Below are positions 25,117-33,972 of a stretch of 44,664 nt of DNA, piece after piece. The notes beneath the pieces are model-generated. The model worked only from the letters and a program-made list of their open reading frames with translations. It did not search any database and was not told the origin of the DNA. The stretch is from Bacteroidota bacterium (GTDB taxonomy: Bacteria > Bacteroidota > Bacteroidia > Bacteroidales > WCHB1-69), in assembly GCA_023392945.1 (NCBI GenBank), contig JAEWNB010000089.1:1-44664 (forward strand), written 5' to 3'. The translations under genes were made by a program, and so were the position numbers. The stretch's first letter is position 1; the number at the start of each line of letters is the position of its first letter.

Positions 25117-25872
25117 TTATTTTTTTGTAATGTTTTCATCATTAATTTTGGATGTAATAAGTTCAATTCTTTTTTTAAGAAAAATTACATTTTCATTAGT
25201 AGGATAGTAAACGAGCAGTTGATTATATATATTTTTTAATAAATCAAAGTTTTCTGTTTCGTCCAAAAATTTTCTTTTATTATATATCTGGTAAAAAGCA
25301 ATCAGTGTTGCTAATGAGGAGGGATTATCAGCAATGAATTTTTTTAAATAATTTGAATGATTCAGAATCAGCTTATTGTACTCGTTTTCGATTTGCATTC
25401 TTACGGAATCATCCTCAATATTGGCATTATAAATGGAATATAACAAGTCGGTGGTATCAATAAAATTTTTGAGTTGTTGATCAAGTTGCCATAACAAAAC
25501 AGCATCTTTGCTGCCGGTGACAGTATATGTTTTTACCAGATTGTCGGCATCAGCTTTTATTTCAATTTTCTCACCGCTTCGGGCTATGGTTGTAAAAGCA
25601 TTATCAGGATTCAACATCAATCTGTAGAAGGCAGGTTCTTTTAGTGCCATTTTTTCGGCTTTATTGGAACCACTTACTTCAAAAATAAAATTTCCATTTT
25701 TAATTTCTGAAGAATCAATAAGAAAGTTTCCGTCCGGAGTTACTTTATAAAGGTAAATTTGTTTTTCAATATTATTTGATAATATCCCTTTAAAAATAAT
25801 CTCTTTTGATTCTTGTCTGCAAGACAACAATATAAATAACAACAGCAATGAAACCAACCCCAATTTTTTCAT
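25117..25872 (-). CDS. DUF4369-type lipoprotein without thioredoxin domain
   Basis: 251 residues. Type II signal peptide ends in LLSC at Cys18. The following IIFKGILSNNIEKQIYLYKV and SSEIKNGNFIFE are the beta-rich DUF4369 region that in Bacteroidota usually precedes a TlpA-like thioredoxin domain. Here, helices about 120-250 end in YYPTNENVIFLKKRIE, where a thioredoxin domain would normally begin, and the gene stops. No CxxC is present. It may be a binding or scaffold relic. One nucleotide separates it from the SprT stop, so it is the fourth gene of the purA operon. Confidence 0.75.
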   Translation of the reverse strand: MKKLGLVSLLLLFILLSCRQESKEIIFKGILSNNIEKQIYLYKVTPDGNFLIDSSEIKNGNFIFEVSGSNKAEKMALKEPAFYRLMLNPDNAFTTIARSGEKIEIKADADNLVKTYTVTGSKDAVLLWQLDQQLKNFIDTTDLLYSIYNANIEDDSVRMQIENEYNKLILNHSNYLKKFIADNPSSLATLIAFYQIYNKRKFLDETENFDLLKNIYNQLLVYYPTNENVIFLKKRIELITSKINDENITKK

Positions 25873-25873
25873 A

Positions 25874-26512
25874 TCATATAATTTTATCAGAAATCAATTT
25901 TACTTTCATAAGTCCGGAAATCAGGTATTTTCTTTTTGATTTCATCATGGTACAGCGAGCTCTTGTTCGAACGAATGAATCCATGACAAAAACTTCATTT
26001 TTACAGATAAAACGATCTCCCGGATTGAGATTTTTAACAAAGACCATATCCGGAACAGTAATACGATAAGAATCGAAAACGGTTTCCAAATCATGATCAA
26101 GCGCACTGGAGCTTTTAATATTACCGAGATGTTTGCTAAAAGCATTATGTATAGCAGATGGAAAACTAATATTATTTACAGCAAGTTCAAGCAATTTTCT
26201 GTACTCATTTTTCCACTCTTTTCCATGAGATTTTGCTTGATTTTCAAATTTTGTAAAAACCTTATAATGAGCTAATTCATGTAAAAAAACCAAAAAAAAC
26301 TCATAGGAGCACAAATTACTATTAATAGAAATTGACGGGATATTTTTACGAATCAACGAATATCTGAAATCTCCTTTTTTAGTAACTCTGGGGCGTGTTA
26401 TCCTGAAATTAAAAAGATGAGTTTCAAACTGAAAATAGACAAAATCAATAGTTTCAGGAGGAAAGTATTTACCTGTTTTTGCAATAAATTCCTCTTTTAA
26501 AAATTCAGGCAT
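25874..26512 (-). CDS. SprT-like zinc metallopeptidase family protein
   Basis: 212 residues. H78-E79-L-A-H82 with a probable third ligand H96 (SHGKEW) matches SprT-like proteases; the eukaryotic relatives SPRTN remove DNA-protein crosslinks. The usual C-terminal zinc-ribbon cysteines are reduced to two. Its ATG overlaps the last 8 nt of the small upstream lipoprotein gene (ATGCCTGA), and the next gene starts 1 nt after its stop. The substrate in bacteria is unknown to me. Confidence 0.85.
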   Translation of the reverse strand: MPEFLKEEFIAKTGKYFPPETIDFVYFQFETHLFNFRITRPRVTKKGDFRYSLIRKNIPSISINSNLCSYEFFLVFLHELAHYKVFTKFENQAKSHGKEWKNEYRKLLELAVNNISFPSAIHNAFSKHLGNIKSSSALDHDLETVFDSYRITVPDMVFVKNLNPGDRFICKNEVFVMDSFVRTRARCTMMKSKRKYLISGLMKVKLISDKII

Positions 26513-26666
26513 CCCTATTTTCGATATTATTTAACGGTTTGACCAATTCACAGCCGCAATTCTTTTGCTTTCTATGTTTTCGTTGTCCATAAATCTGAGG
26601 AGCACAAGAAGATGTGATGAAAGCAACGATCAATATTCCAACAATCAATTTAAATTTCAACTTCAT
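26505..26666 (-). CDS. Very small lipoprotein (53 residues)
   Basis: A short gene between purA and sprT. From ATG 26666 the product begins MKLKFKLIVGILIVAFITSSC, a complete type II signal peptide with lipobox TSSC and Cys21. The mature part is about 33 residues, basic, with K-N-C-G-C near residue 37. It starts 12 nt after purA and overlaps the sprT ATG by 8 nt, so coding is supported by both signal peptide and coupling. Short basic lipoproteins with a C-x-C end are, from memory, common in Bacteroidota. Function unknown. Confidence 0.75.
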   Translation of the reverse strand: MKLKFKLIVGILIVAFITSSCAPQIYGQRKHRKQKNCGCELVKPLNNIENRDA

Positions 26667-26678
26667 GTTTATCTCATT

Positions 26679-27947
26679 CTATATTCGAATTGTAGCCAAT
26701 CTGTCTGAGCCAACGGAAACAATTGAAATTTTTACTTTGGTTTCCTCTTCAATAAATTTTAGGTAGTTTTTTAATTCAGGGGGAAATTCATCATAAGATT
26801 TCAATTTGGAAATATCCTTCATCCATCCTTTCATGGTAACATAAACAGGTTCAATCACCGCCTCATTGTCAAAGGGTACTTTTTGAACAATTTTGCCATC
26901 AATCTTATAGCCGGTACAGATATTAATAGATTCAAAATCTGACAAAACATCAGCTTTAGTAAGAACAATCTCAGTGATGCCATTCAGCATAATGGCATAT
27001 TTCAAAGCAACAAGGTCCAGCCAGCCGCATCGACGAGGGCGACCTGTAGTGGAACCGAATTCGAATCCATTTTTACGTAATTTTTCTCCTAATGAATCAA
27101 ACAATTCAGTTGGAAATGGGCCACTTCCGACACGGGTACAATAGGCTTTCACAATGCCGATAACATTTCCTACGCGAGCAGGTGCAATTCCAAGTCCTGT
27201 AAAAGCACCGGCAGCAATAGTATTGGAAGAAGTTACAAAGGGATATGCTCCAAAATCAACATCGAGGAGTGTCCCCTGAGCTCCCTCAGCCAGAACAGTC
27301 TTTTTATTATCCAAATATTCATTTATCAAATATTCACTATCAATAAATTTAAATTTTTTAATAGTGTTTAAAGAATTAAGCCAGTTCGTTTCAAGTTCCG
27401 GAAGAGTATCACTAAAGTCAAAACCATATTTTAAGAGTAATTCTTTATGAGAGGCTATCAGATCAGCATATTTTTTATCGAAATCGGGAGAAGAAAGATC
27501 TCCGACCCTCAGCCCGTTGCGACCGGATTTATCTGTATAAGCAGGTCCAATTCCTTTCAAAGTAGAGCCGATTTTCAACTTTCCTTTTTTCTCTTCCAAA
27601 AATTTATCTAACAATAAATGGGTTGGAAGAATTAAATGAGCTTTCCTGGAGATAAAAAGATTGTCGGTAGGGGTAAGTCCCAATGAGATGAGGTTTTGAA
27701 TTTCATTTTGAAACCCCAACGGATCAATTACTACTCCGTTTCCGATAATATTTATTTTATCTTTATGAAAAATTCCTGAGGGGATAAGGTGCAGAACATG
27801 TTTAACTCCATTAAACTCAAGAGAATGTCCGGCATTTGAGCCTCCCTGAAAACGTGCAATTACATCATAGTGAGGAGTCAGCACATCCACAACTTTCCCT
27901 TTCCCTTCATCGCCCCATTGTAAGCCCAATAAAATATCGATTTTCAT
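26679..27947 (-). CDS. purA: Adenylosuccinate synthetase
   Basis: 422 residues. GTP-dependent ligase that joins IMP and aspartate, the first step from IMP to AMP. Seen: LQWGDEGKGKVVD at 9-21 with catalytic aspartate, NAGHS at 38-42 with catalytic histidine, GTTGRPRRCGWLD for IMP and aspartate, and LTKADVL for the guanine base. First gene of a unit with a small lipoprotein, sprT and the DUF4369 lipoprotein. It has a good promoter. Confidence 0.96.
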   Translation of the reverse strand: MKIDILLGLQWGDEGKGKVVDVLTPHYDVIARFQGGSNAGHSLEFNGVKHVLHLIPSGIFHKDKINIIGNGVVIDPLGFQNEIQNLISLGLTPTDNLFISRKAHLILPTHLLLDKFLEEKKGKLKIGSTLKGIGPAYTDKSGRNGLRVGDLSSPDFDKKYADLIASHKELLLKYGFDFSDTLPELETNWLNSLNTIKKFKFIDSEYLINEYLDNKKTVLAEGAQGTLLDVDFGAYPFVTSSNTIAAGAFTGLGIAPARVGNVIGIVKAYCTRVGSGPFPTELFDSLGEKLRKNGFEFGSTTGRPRRCGWLDLVALKYAIMLNGITEIVLTKADVLSDFESINICTGYKIDGKIVQKVPFDNEAVIEPVYVTMKGWMKDISKLKSYDEFPPELKNYLKFIEEETKVKISIVSVGSDRLATIRI

Positions 27948-27966
27948 TTTTGTAAATTTAGTTCCG

Positions 27967-27974
27967 CAAAAATA
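27967..27974 (-). promoter_or_regulatory. Promoter of the purA operon
   Basis: -7 TATTTTTG on the - strand with a -33 TTG at 27995-27993, spacer 18 nt. It is back-to-back with the nif3-like gene promoter. Confidence 0.6.
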
Positions 27975-28010
27975 ATAAAATTATAGAAGCCCCAATTTGA
28001 AAAAATAATG

Positions 28011-28018
28011 TACTTTTG
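28011..28018 (+). promoter_or_regulatory. -7 promoter element for the Nif3-like gene
   Basis: TACTTTTG, 24 nt before ATG 28043. No well-spaced -33 TTG. Confidence 0.5.
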
Positions 28019-28042
28019 GAACATGTTTTTTAAAAGAGCGTT

Positions 28043-29140
28043 ATGAAAATCAGAGAAGTCATAAATCATTTGGAAAAAAAATTCCCCCTCTCACTTCAGG
28101 AAGATTTTGATAATTGCGGAATCCAATGCGGCGACAAAGAACAAGAAGTCACAGGGGTTTTGGTTTGCTTTGATCTTTTTGAAGAAATCATTGAGGAGGC
28201 CATTTCAAAAAAAGCTAATTTAATAATTTCTCATCACCCTCTGATTGTCAGGACGTTACTTAAAAGAATTGAACCCACTAACCGAATTGGTAAAATTATC
28301 TTTAAAGCAATTGAAAATCATTTGGTCATTTACTCTATGCATACCAATATTGACAATGCAAATGGCGGGGGGAATGATCTTTTTGCTCAAAAATTAGGGT
28401 TGATGGATGTTTCTGTGCTATCACCCAAGCTTTCCCAATATCAAAAAATTGTCTTTTATGCTCCCGAAGATGAATCTTCGGAAGTTAAAGATGCCCTATT
28501 CAAAATCGGTTGCGGAGTTCTCGGCAAATATGAGAATTGCTCTTATTCAACGCTGGGACAAGGAACTTTTAAACCTCTGAAAGGTGCAAAACCACACATA
28601 GGCGACATTAATTACATTGAAGAAGTGAATGAAGAACGGGTTGAAATGATTTTCCCGGCGGCCATTCAACGAAACGTAATTAATACGCTATATAAGTATC
28701 ATCCTTACGAAGAACCGGCTTTTGATATCATTAGACTTGAAAATCCAAGCCGTGATTCCGGGCTGGGAAGAGTGGGAAAATTGCCATCTCCGATGGAAGA
28801 AAGTGATTTTTTTAATTATCTCAAAAAAGCGCTCAATATTGATCATATTCGATTTTCAGGAAAACTAAACAGAAAAATTGAAAAAGTAGCCCTTTGTGGT
28901 GGAGGCGGAGCCTCTTTTATCCACGAGGCAATGGCCTTCGGAGCAGATGTTTATATAAGTGGTGATTTTAAATATCACGACTTTTTTGTTCCTGATAATC
29001 AAATGCTTATTGCAGATATTGGTCATTTTGAAGGGGAACATTTTATTAAAGAGATAATATATAATGAGATAAAAGAAAATTTTATTACTTTTGCAACTTC
29101 TCTTTCTGAGATAGAAAAGTTGAAAATTCAATACATATAA
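28043..29140 (+). CDS. Nif3-like dinuclear metal center hexameric protein
   Basis: 365 residues. The YbgI/Nif3 family forms toroids with a two-metal site; some members are GTP cyclohydrolase I type 1B-like but the role is uncertain. Seen: IISHHPLI near residue 65 (metal histidines), a central PII/CutA-like inserted domain ending in YKYHPYEEPAFDI, and the C-terminal DIGHFEGEH with histidine and glutamate ligands. The three-part layout matches the long Gram-positive/Bacteroidota form. It precedes the zinc-ribbon coiled-coil gene by 31 nt, a pairing I recall as conserved. Confidence 0.92.
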   Translation: MKIREVINHLEKKFPLSLQEDFDNCGIQCGDKEQEVTGVLVCFDLFEEIIEEAISKKANLIISHHPLIVRTLLKRIEPTNRIGKIIFKAIENHLVIYSMHTNIDNANGGGNDLFAQKLGLMDVSVLSPKLSQYQKIVFYAPEDESSEVKDALFKIGCGVLGKYENCSYSTLGQGTFKPLKGAKPHIGDINYIEEVNEERVEMIFPAAIQRNVINTLYKYHPYEEPAFDIIRLENPSRDSGLGRVGKLPSPMEESDFFNYLKKALNIDHIRFSGKLNRKIEKVALCGGGGASFIHEAMAFGADVYISGDFKYHDFFVPDNQMLIADIGHFEGEHFIKEIIYNEIKENFITFATSLSEIEKLKIQYI

Positions 29141-29171
29141 AATTGTTTATCAGGCATTTAAAATAAATATT

Positions 29172-30125
29172 ATGGCAAAGAAAAAAGTTGTTGAAGAGGT
29201 CGTTTCAAATGAAAATAATAAAGAAAAAGCTGAAGAGTTGCATCTCGAAGAAATTAAAGAAACGGAAGCAAGTGATAAAGTTGTATTAATCAACACTACT
29301 CACGATCACGAACATGCTTCAGTAGAGGAAACTGCCGAAGAAGCTACAATAGCCCAAAAGCTGCTTTCACTTTATAATTTGCAACAAATTTTTTCTCAGA
29401 TTGATAAAATCCGTGTCATAAGGGGAGAACTTCCAAATGAGGTTAGAGATTTGGAAGATGCATTTGAAGGGATGAAAACGCGTATTAAGAAATACAACGA
29501 TGATATTGCCGAACTGGAAGCTAAAGTTGTTGGAGAAGATACTAAAACTAAAGAGTATAATACTCTTATTAAAAGGTACGAAGAACAACAAAATAACGTT
29601 CGCAACAACAGAGAATATGAATCTCTGGAGAAAGAAATTGAATATCAAAAGCTTGAAATAAAAGTTTCAGAAAAACATAAATCTAAATTCCAGGCAGATA
29701 TTATTTCTAAAAAAGATGAAATTGTTGAATTTGAAAACAAACTGAATGAAATTTCGGAGGTTTTACAGCTCAAGAAAAATGAATTGGAAGCCATTATAAC
29801 GGATACTGAAAAAGAAGAACTTGAATTATTGGAACAAGCTGAATTGTTGAAAGTTAAAGTTGAAAATCGTCTTCTGGCAGCTTTTGAAAGAATTAGAAAA
29901 AATGCCCGTAACGGTCTTGCCATTGTTCAAATTGAAAGAGATGCCTGTGGAGGTTGTTTCAGCATGATTCCTCCGCAAAAACAGTTGGATATTCGCCTTC
30001 ACAAGAAAATTATTGTTTGTGAAGCATGTGGACGTATCTTTATTGATCATCAATTGGTTGAAAGTCAAAAAGAGCAAGGTTTTGAAATGTCCAATCCTCT
30101 TTCAGAACAGACTCCTGTAGAATAA
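29172..30125 (+). CDS. C4-type zinc-ribbon coiled-coil protein
   Basis: 317 residues. A Lys/Glu-rich tail (1-60) leads to a long coiled coil (about 65-250) and a C-terminal zinc ribbon with C259/C262 and C283/C286. The family (DUF164/CT398-like) is widespread in bacteria and lies next to nif3-like genes; related proteins interact with RNA degradation or secretion machinery in some species, but the role here is not known. The N-terminal 60 residues, with several His and many Glu, look unstructured. The TSUP permease gene begins 9 nt after its stop. Confidence 0.88.
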   Translation: MAKKKVVEEVVSNENNKEKAEELHLEEIKETEASDKVVLINTTHDHEHASVEETAEEATIAQKLLSLYNLQQIFSQIDKIRVIRGELPNEVRDLEDAFEGMKTRIKKYNDDIAELEAKVVGEDTKTKEYNTLIKRYEEQQNNVRNNREYESLEKEIEYQKLEIKVSEKHKSKFQADIISKKDEIVEFENKLNEISEVLQLKKNELEAIITDTEKEELELLEQAELLKVKVENRLLAAFERIRKNARNGLAIVQIERDACGGCFSMIPPQKQLDIRLHKKIIVCEACGRIFIDHQLVESQKEQGFEMSNPLSEQTPVE

Positions 30126-30134
30126 AATATCAAG

Positions 30135-30932
30135 ATGGATCTTACTTGGATTCATGCAGTCATTTTAATATGTTCCGGTCTGGTTGTCGGGTTTATTAAT
30201 ACTCTTGCGGGCGGGGGTACTATTATTTCACTTTCTGTATTCATGTTTTTTGGATTACCTCCCATGGTTGCCAATGGCACTAATCGTATTGCAGTTTTAT
30301 TGCAAAATGTTACTGCTGTTGCAAATTTCTCCAGAAAAAAAATGATTGACTGGGATAAAGCCCTTAGGCTTGCTATCCCGATATCAATAGGGGCTATAGC
30401 AGGTGCTTTTCTTGCAAATATAATTTCCAATGTTTTCTTTAATTACTTTTTTGGCTTTGTCATTATAATATTTGGGATAACCTTAATTTTTGAACCCAAA
30501 CGATGGCTGAAAGAGAAAACAAATTTAGTACATAAATCACTGAAATGGTGGCATTATCTACTCTTCTTTATAATAGGTATATACGGAGGGTTTATTCATG
30601 TTGGAGTCGGTTATTTAATATTGGGAAGCCTTGTTCTGGGTACCGGAAATGAATTGGTAAAAGCCAATGCAATCAAAAATTTCTTAGTTCTTTCTTATAT
30701 CCCGGTTTCTTTGGTCATATTTGCACTTCAGGGAAATGTTAATTGGCAATATGGTTTAATTCATGGAATAGGAAATATTGTCGGAGCCCAGATTGCTTCT
30801 TCGATAAAATATAAAAATAGCGGGACAATCATTCGCTACGTGATGATTGTTTTGATTATTGTGGTGATTTTACAATTATTTCAAATTATTAATCCTCAAA
30901 TTATTTCAGATTGGCTGAAAAATGTAAGCTAA
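30135..30932 (+). CDS. TauE/SafE-family (TSUP) membrane permease
   Basis: 265 residues, mostly hydrophobic, seven or eight helices. The N-terminal half has NTLAGGGTIISL and ANGTNRIAVLLQ, the first TSUP repeat; the second half, GGFIHVGVGYLIL and KANAIKNFLVL, is the matching second repeat. The family exports or imports sulfite, sulfoacetate and related anions. The substrate cannot be told from sequence. It follows the zinc-ribbon gene by 9 nt and is likely read from the nif3 promoter. Confidence 0.88.
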   Translation: MDLTWIHAVILICSGLVVGFINTLAGGGTIISLSVFMFFGLPPMVANGTNRIAVLLQNVTAVANFSRKKMIDWDKALRLAIPISIGAIAGAFLANIISNVFFNYFFGFVIIIFGITLIFEPKRWLKEKTNLVHKSLKWWHYLLFFIIGIYGGFIHVGVGYLILGSLVLGTGNELVKANAIKNFLVLSYIPVSLVIFALQGNVNWQYGLIHGIGNIVGAQIASSIKYKNSGTIIRYVMIVLIIVVILQLFQIINPQIISDWLKNVS

Positions 30933-30968
30933 ATTGATCTTGTTGATTTTTTATCAACAGATAATCAT

Positions 30969-30976
30969 TATCTTTG
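30969..30976 (+). promoter_or_regulatory. Promoter of the secreted nuclease gene
   Basis: TATCTTTG followed by C, 22 nt before ATG 30999. A TTG at 30943-30945 is a possible -33 box (23-nt spacer) and lies in a small inverted repeat, GTTGAT/ATCAAC (30942-30958). Confidence 0.55.
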
Positions 30977-30998
30977 CTCCCCTTTTTAATTATTTAAA

Positions 30999-32312
30999 AT
31001 GAAATTCAATAACTCTTTAATATCAAAGCTTTTCCTTTTAACCACTACTTTGATAATGCTGCCCTCATTATTTGAAATATCTGTCATTAAAGCAGATACA
31101 ATAAGAATGATGCAGTACAATCTGATGTATTATACCACTTCGGTCCCTTCGGATTGCGATGCAAGCGGTGACTATCTGAATAATAAGGATTCTGCTTTAA
31201 AAGCCATCTTTCACTATGTGCAGCCGGATGTATTGTGTGTTAATGAGATCGGAAGCCAATCAAGTTATGTTGCCAGGATATTGAATAATGCCTTAAATAC
31301 CGATGGAATCAACTATTTTGCAAATTGTCCGTTAACCAACTTTTCGGGAGGCTCCATTGCAAATATGTTGTTTTACGACTCCAGAAAACTTGCTTTTGAC
31401 AGCTATTTCTATATTACTACATCTTATCGGGATATTAATGCTTACAGATTGTACTATAAATCTGAGGAATTAGCAATGGGAGATACTGTTTTTGTAACTT
31501 TTCTCATCGCTCATTTAAAAGCCGGCAGTTCAAGCAGTGATGCTTCAGCCCGTTATACTCAAGTTGATAAACTTATGAGTAAACTGACTCAAATAGGTAG
31601 GGCAGACAATTATATTCTCTCCGGTGATTTCAATCTCTATGGGGCTGACGAAGCATCGTATCAACATTTAATACATTACCCCAACAGCCTTTTTCAATTT
31701 TATGATCCTATAGATCAGGAGGGAGCCTGGAATAACAATTATAATTATCGCTATATCCACACCCAGTCAACTCATACCTATTCGGAAGAAGGCGAATGTT
31801 TTGCTTCCGGAGGAATGGACGATCGTTTTGACTTCATTCTGGTTTCTCCGTATATATATTACGGAAGTTATGGTTTGCAAGCTATTCCAAATTCTTATAA
31901 AGCTTTGGGTCAAGATGGAAACCGTTTCAATGGTACTATTATTTCTCCTTCCAACAATTCAATTCCTGTTGAAATTAGCAATGCTCTTTTTAATTTATCC
32001 GACCACCTTCCGATATTGATGGATATGAGTGTTGACGCCACTCTGGGGATTGAAAATAATGTCCGTAATTATAGTTTCAATGTGGTTAATCCTATTCAAA
32101 ACAACTTGTCCATTTATGTGAATTTAATTCAAAATGAGATGTTTACTTTTGAAATTTACAGCGTAGAGGGAAAATTACTGGAAAGCTTCCAAAAAATGCT
32201 TTCGGCAGGAAATAATCATGTAGAACATGCTTTCAGATTCCCGTCCTCTTTCTATCTTTTAAAGATTACGGACAGCCATCACCAAAGTATCACTAAAAAA
32301 CTTATTAAATAG
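30999..32312 (+). CDS. Secreted endonuclease/exonuclease/phosphatase-fold protein with T9SS tail
   Basis: 437 residues. Signal peptide at about 1-32 (hydrophobic LFLLTTTLIMLPSLF). The catalytic fold runs to about 350 with MQYNLMYY, VNEIG (metal-binding Glu), SGDFNLYG, DRFDFILVS and LSDHLPIL (Asp-His pair), the EEP motif series. The last 80 residues form a beta-strand module ending in basic KKLIK, a type IX secretion sorting domain (type A-like), so the protein should cross the outer membrane. It may cut extracellular DNA or phosphate esters for nutrition; the substrate is not shown. Single gene with its own promoter. Confidence 0.88.
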   Translation: MKFNNSLISKLFLLTTTLIMLPSLFEISVIKADTIRMMQYNLMYYTTSVPSDCDASGDYLNNKDSALKAIFHYVQPDVLCVNEIGSQSSYVARILNNALNTDGINYFANCPLTNFSGGSIANMLFYDSRKLAFDSYFYITTSYRDINAYRLYYKSEELAMGDTVFVTFLIAHLKAGSSSSDASARYTQVDKLMSKLTQIGRADNYILSGDFNLYGADEASYQHLIHYPNSLFQFYDPIDQEGAWNNNYNYRYIHTQSTHTYSEEGECFASGGMDDRFDFILVSPYIYYGSYGLQAIPNSYKALGQDGNRFNGTIISPSNNSIPVEISNALFNLSDHLPILMDMSVDATLGIENNVRNYSFNVVNPIQNNLSIYVNLIQNEMFTFEIYSVEGKLLESFQKMLSAGNNHVEHAFRFPSSFYLLKITDSHHQSITKKLIK

Positions 32313-32421
32313 CTGGTATTCAAAATTTTCTGAAATATTAAAGTAGTTTTCCAAACAATAGAATCCACAGTATAATAATCATTACTTGGGGATTCAATGC
32401 AAGAAGAAATCAGAATAATCT

Positions 32422-32979
32422 TTATTTAGAAAAGGAATTGGTCAAATATTTTTCTGTCGGAATGACGGTTGAATAAAAATAATTTAAAGCTGCCAAAAAA
32501 CTTTTTTGCACTTCCGGTGCTTTAACTGTTTCTCCATTAATCACCAAATCTTTTGTCGCACAGGCATCACTGATAACCCAACAGGTAAAGCCAAAATCTT
32601 TTGCTGCTCTGACGGTTGCATCAACGCACATGTGGGTCATCATTCCACAAATTACCAGATCAGTGATATTTTGAGCTCGTAAGCAATCAAGCAATTCTGT
32701 ATTGCGGAAACTATTGGGGAAATGTTTAATGATTATCCTTTCATTATCAAGTGGTTTCACGTTATTGTGAATTTCTGATCCTGCTGTTTCCGGCAAAAAG
32801 AAAGAGGCTCCGGGAGCCGTTGCTATGTGCCTGATGTGGATGACAGGATTATTATTTTTTCTGAATTCATCAAGAATCATTCTTGCCTTTTCACTTGCTG
32901 CGGCTGTTCCTGAAAGGGTCATTTTCCCATTTTCAAAATAGTCGTTTTGAATATCAATGAGTAATAATGCACATTTCAT
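32422..32979 (-). CDS. Cysteine hydrolase of the isochorismatase family
   Basis: 185 residues. The catalytic triad can be placed: D9 in LLIDIQNDY, a lysine in the FxxxK region (IIIKHFPNSF), and the cysteine in GMMTHMCVDATVRAA, near residue 118. The family includes nicotinamidase and isochorismatase; the absence of the D-x-H metal triad seen in PncA makes nicotinamidase less likely. It lies 39 nt after the glycosyltransferase gene and may share its transcript. Confidence 0.88.
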   Translation of the reverse strand: MKCALLLIDIQNDYFENGKMTLSGTAAASEKARMILDEFRKNNNPVIHIRHIATAPGASFFLPETAGSEIHNNVKPLDNERIIIKHFPNSFRNTELLDCLRAQNITDLVICGMMTHMCVDATVRAAKDFGFTCWVISDACATKDLVINGETVKAPEVQKSFLAALNYFYSTVIPTEKYLTNSFSK

Positions 32980-33018
32980 GTAGGTAATATTTATAATGGA
33001 TAATTATTTTTTGTAATG

Positions 33019-33924
33019 CTATTGTACCTCATCCGTCTGTTTTTTTATGTTCTCAATAAAAAATCCAAGTTTGTAAAAATCAAAAAGTCTAAGATTGGCA
33101 AATCCTTTTGAAAGCAACCATTTGATTGGACGTTTATGCATTTTGTATAGAATGAGTATGATTCCGTCAAATTTTTTCACTTTTTGGTAAAACCGTAGTA
33201 AGGTTATGTCATTCAGCAAATCCTCTTGATATTCAGGGAAATTCAAAATGTTAATCAGATTTTTAATTCCTTCTTCTGTTTTTTTTAAATAATCCCAATT
33301 ATTATCAAGATCTCCATTTTCCACAGGATTGTCAATATGGTGGATGACAATATTATCTTTTTTCAAAGAATAACCAAAAAGAGTATCCTCATGACCATAC
33401 CCGGTAATACGTTCGTCAAATTTTATCTCTTCTAAAATTTTTCTATTGATTAGAAAATTACTGGTCATAAAAGAGTTGTTGGGAAATTTATTTCTTACCT
33501 CGACCGAGCGAATTTCTCTTTTAAGGCAATATTTCCATCTTAATTTTTTATCACGGGAAGGTTTACTTTTATCATTTATTCTTCCACCGCACACAACAGA
33601 CGGTTTTTCACCTATATTTTCAATATAATTTGCTAAAAATGCAGTTGTCTGAATGGAAGTATCACAATCGAGAAAAAGCAGGTAATCGTATTTGGCAAAT
33701 TGTAAAAACAGATTTCTGATTCTTGCCCGACCTATATTTTTTTCCAGTTCAACATAAACATGTTTTTGGCATACAACTCTGTTAATTTTCTTATATTCTT
33801 CATTTGAGCAGTCGTCAATAACGACAATTTCTGACGGCTGATTTAGTAATTCTATTTGTCTTGTCAGTTCGTTTACCAAGGAGGTAATATTAAAGTTAAA
33901 AGCCGGAATGCAAACAGAGATCAT
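33019..33924 (-). CDS. Family 2 glycosyltransferase
   Basis: 301 residues, GT-A fold. Seen: ISVCIPAFN at the start, VVIDDCSNEE (sugar-nucleotide binding), FLDCDTSI (D-x-D metal motif) at about 95, and GYGHEDTLFGYSLKK carrying the probable catalytic ED. No membrane helix is clear, so a cytoplasmic or membrane-associated enzyme of glycan synthesis is likely. Sugar and acceptor are unknown. Start ATG 33924. Confidence 0.9.
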   Translation of the reverse strand: MISVCIPAFNFNITSLVNELTRQIELLNQPSEIVVIDDCSNEEYKKINRVVCQKHVYVELEKNIGRARIRNLFLQFAKYDYLLFLDCDTSIQTTAFLANYIENIGEKPSVVCGGRINDKSKPSRDKKLRWKYCLKREIRSVEVRNKFPNNSFMTSNFLINRKILEEIKFDERITGYGHEDTLFGYSLKKDNIVIHHIDNPVENGDLDNNWDYLKKTEEGIKNLINILNFPEYQEDLLNDITLLRFYQKVKKFDGIILILYKMHKRPIKWLLSKGFANLRLFDFYKLGFFIENIKKQTDEVQ

Positions 33925-33964
33925 AATATAATGGACTGATTTAGAATGAATATCTTACTTAAAG

Positions 33965-33972
33965 CAAATTTA
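33965..33972 (-). promoter_or_regulatory. -7 promoter element for the glycosyltransferase
   Basis: TAAATTTG on the - strand, 41 nt before ATG 33924. It overlaps the last codon of the upstream gene; no good -33 box. Confidence 0.35.
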
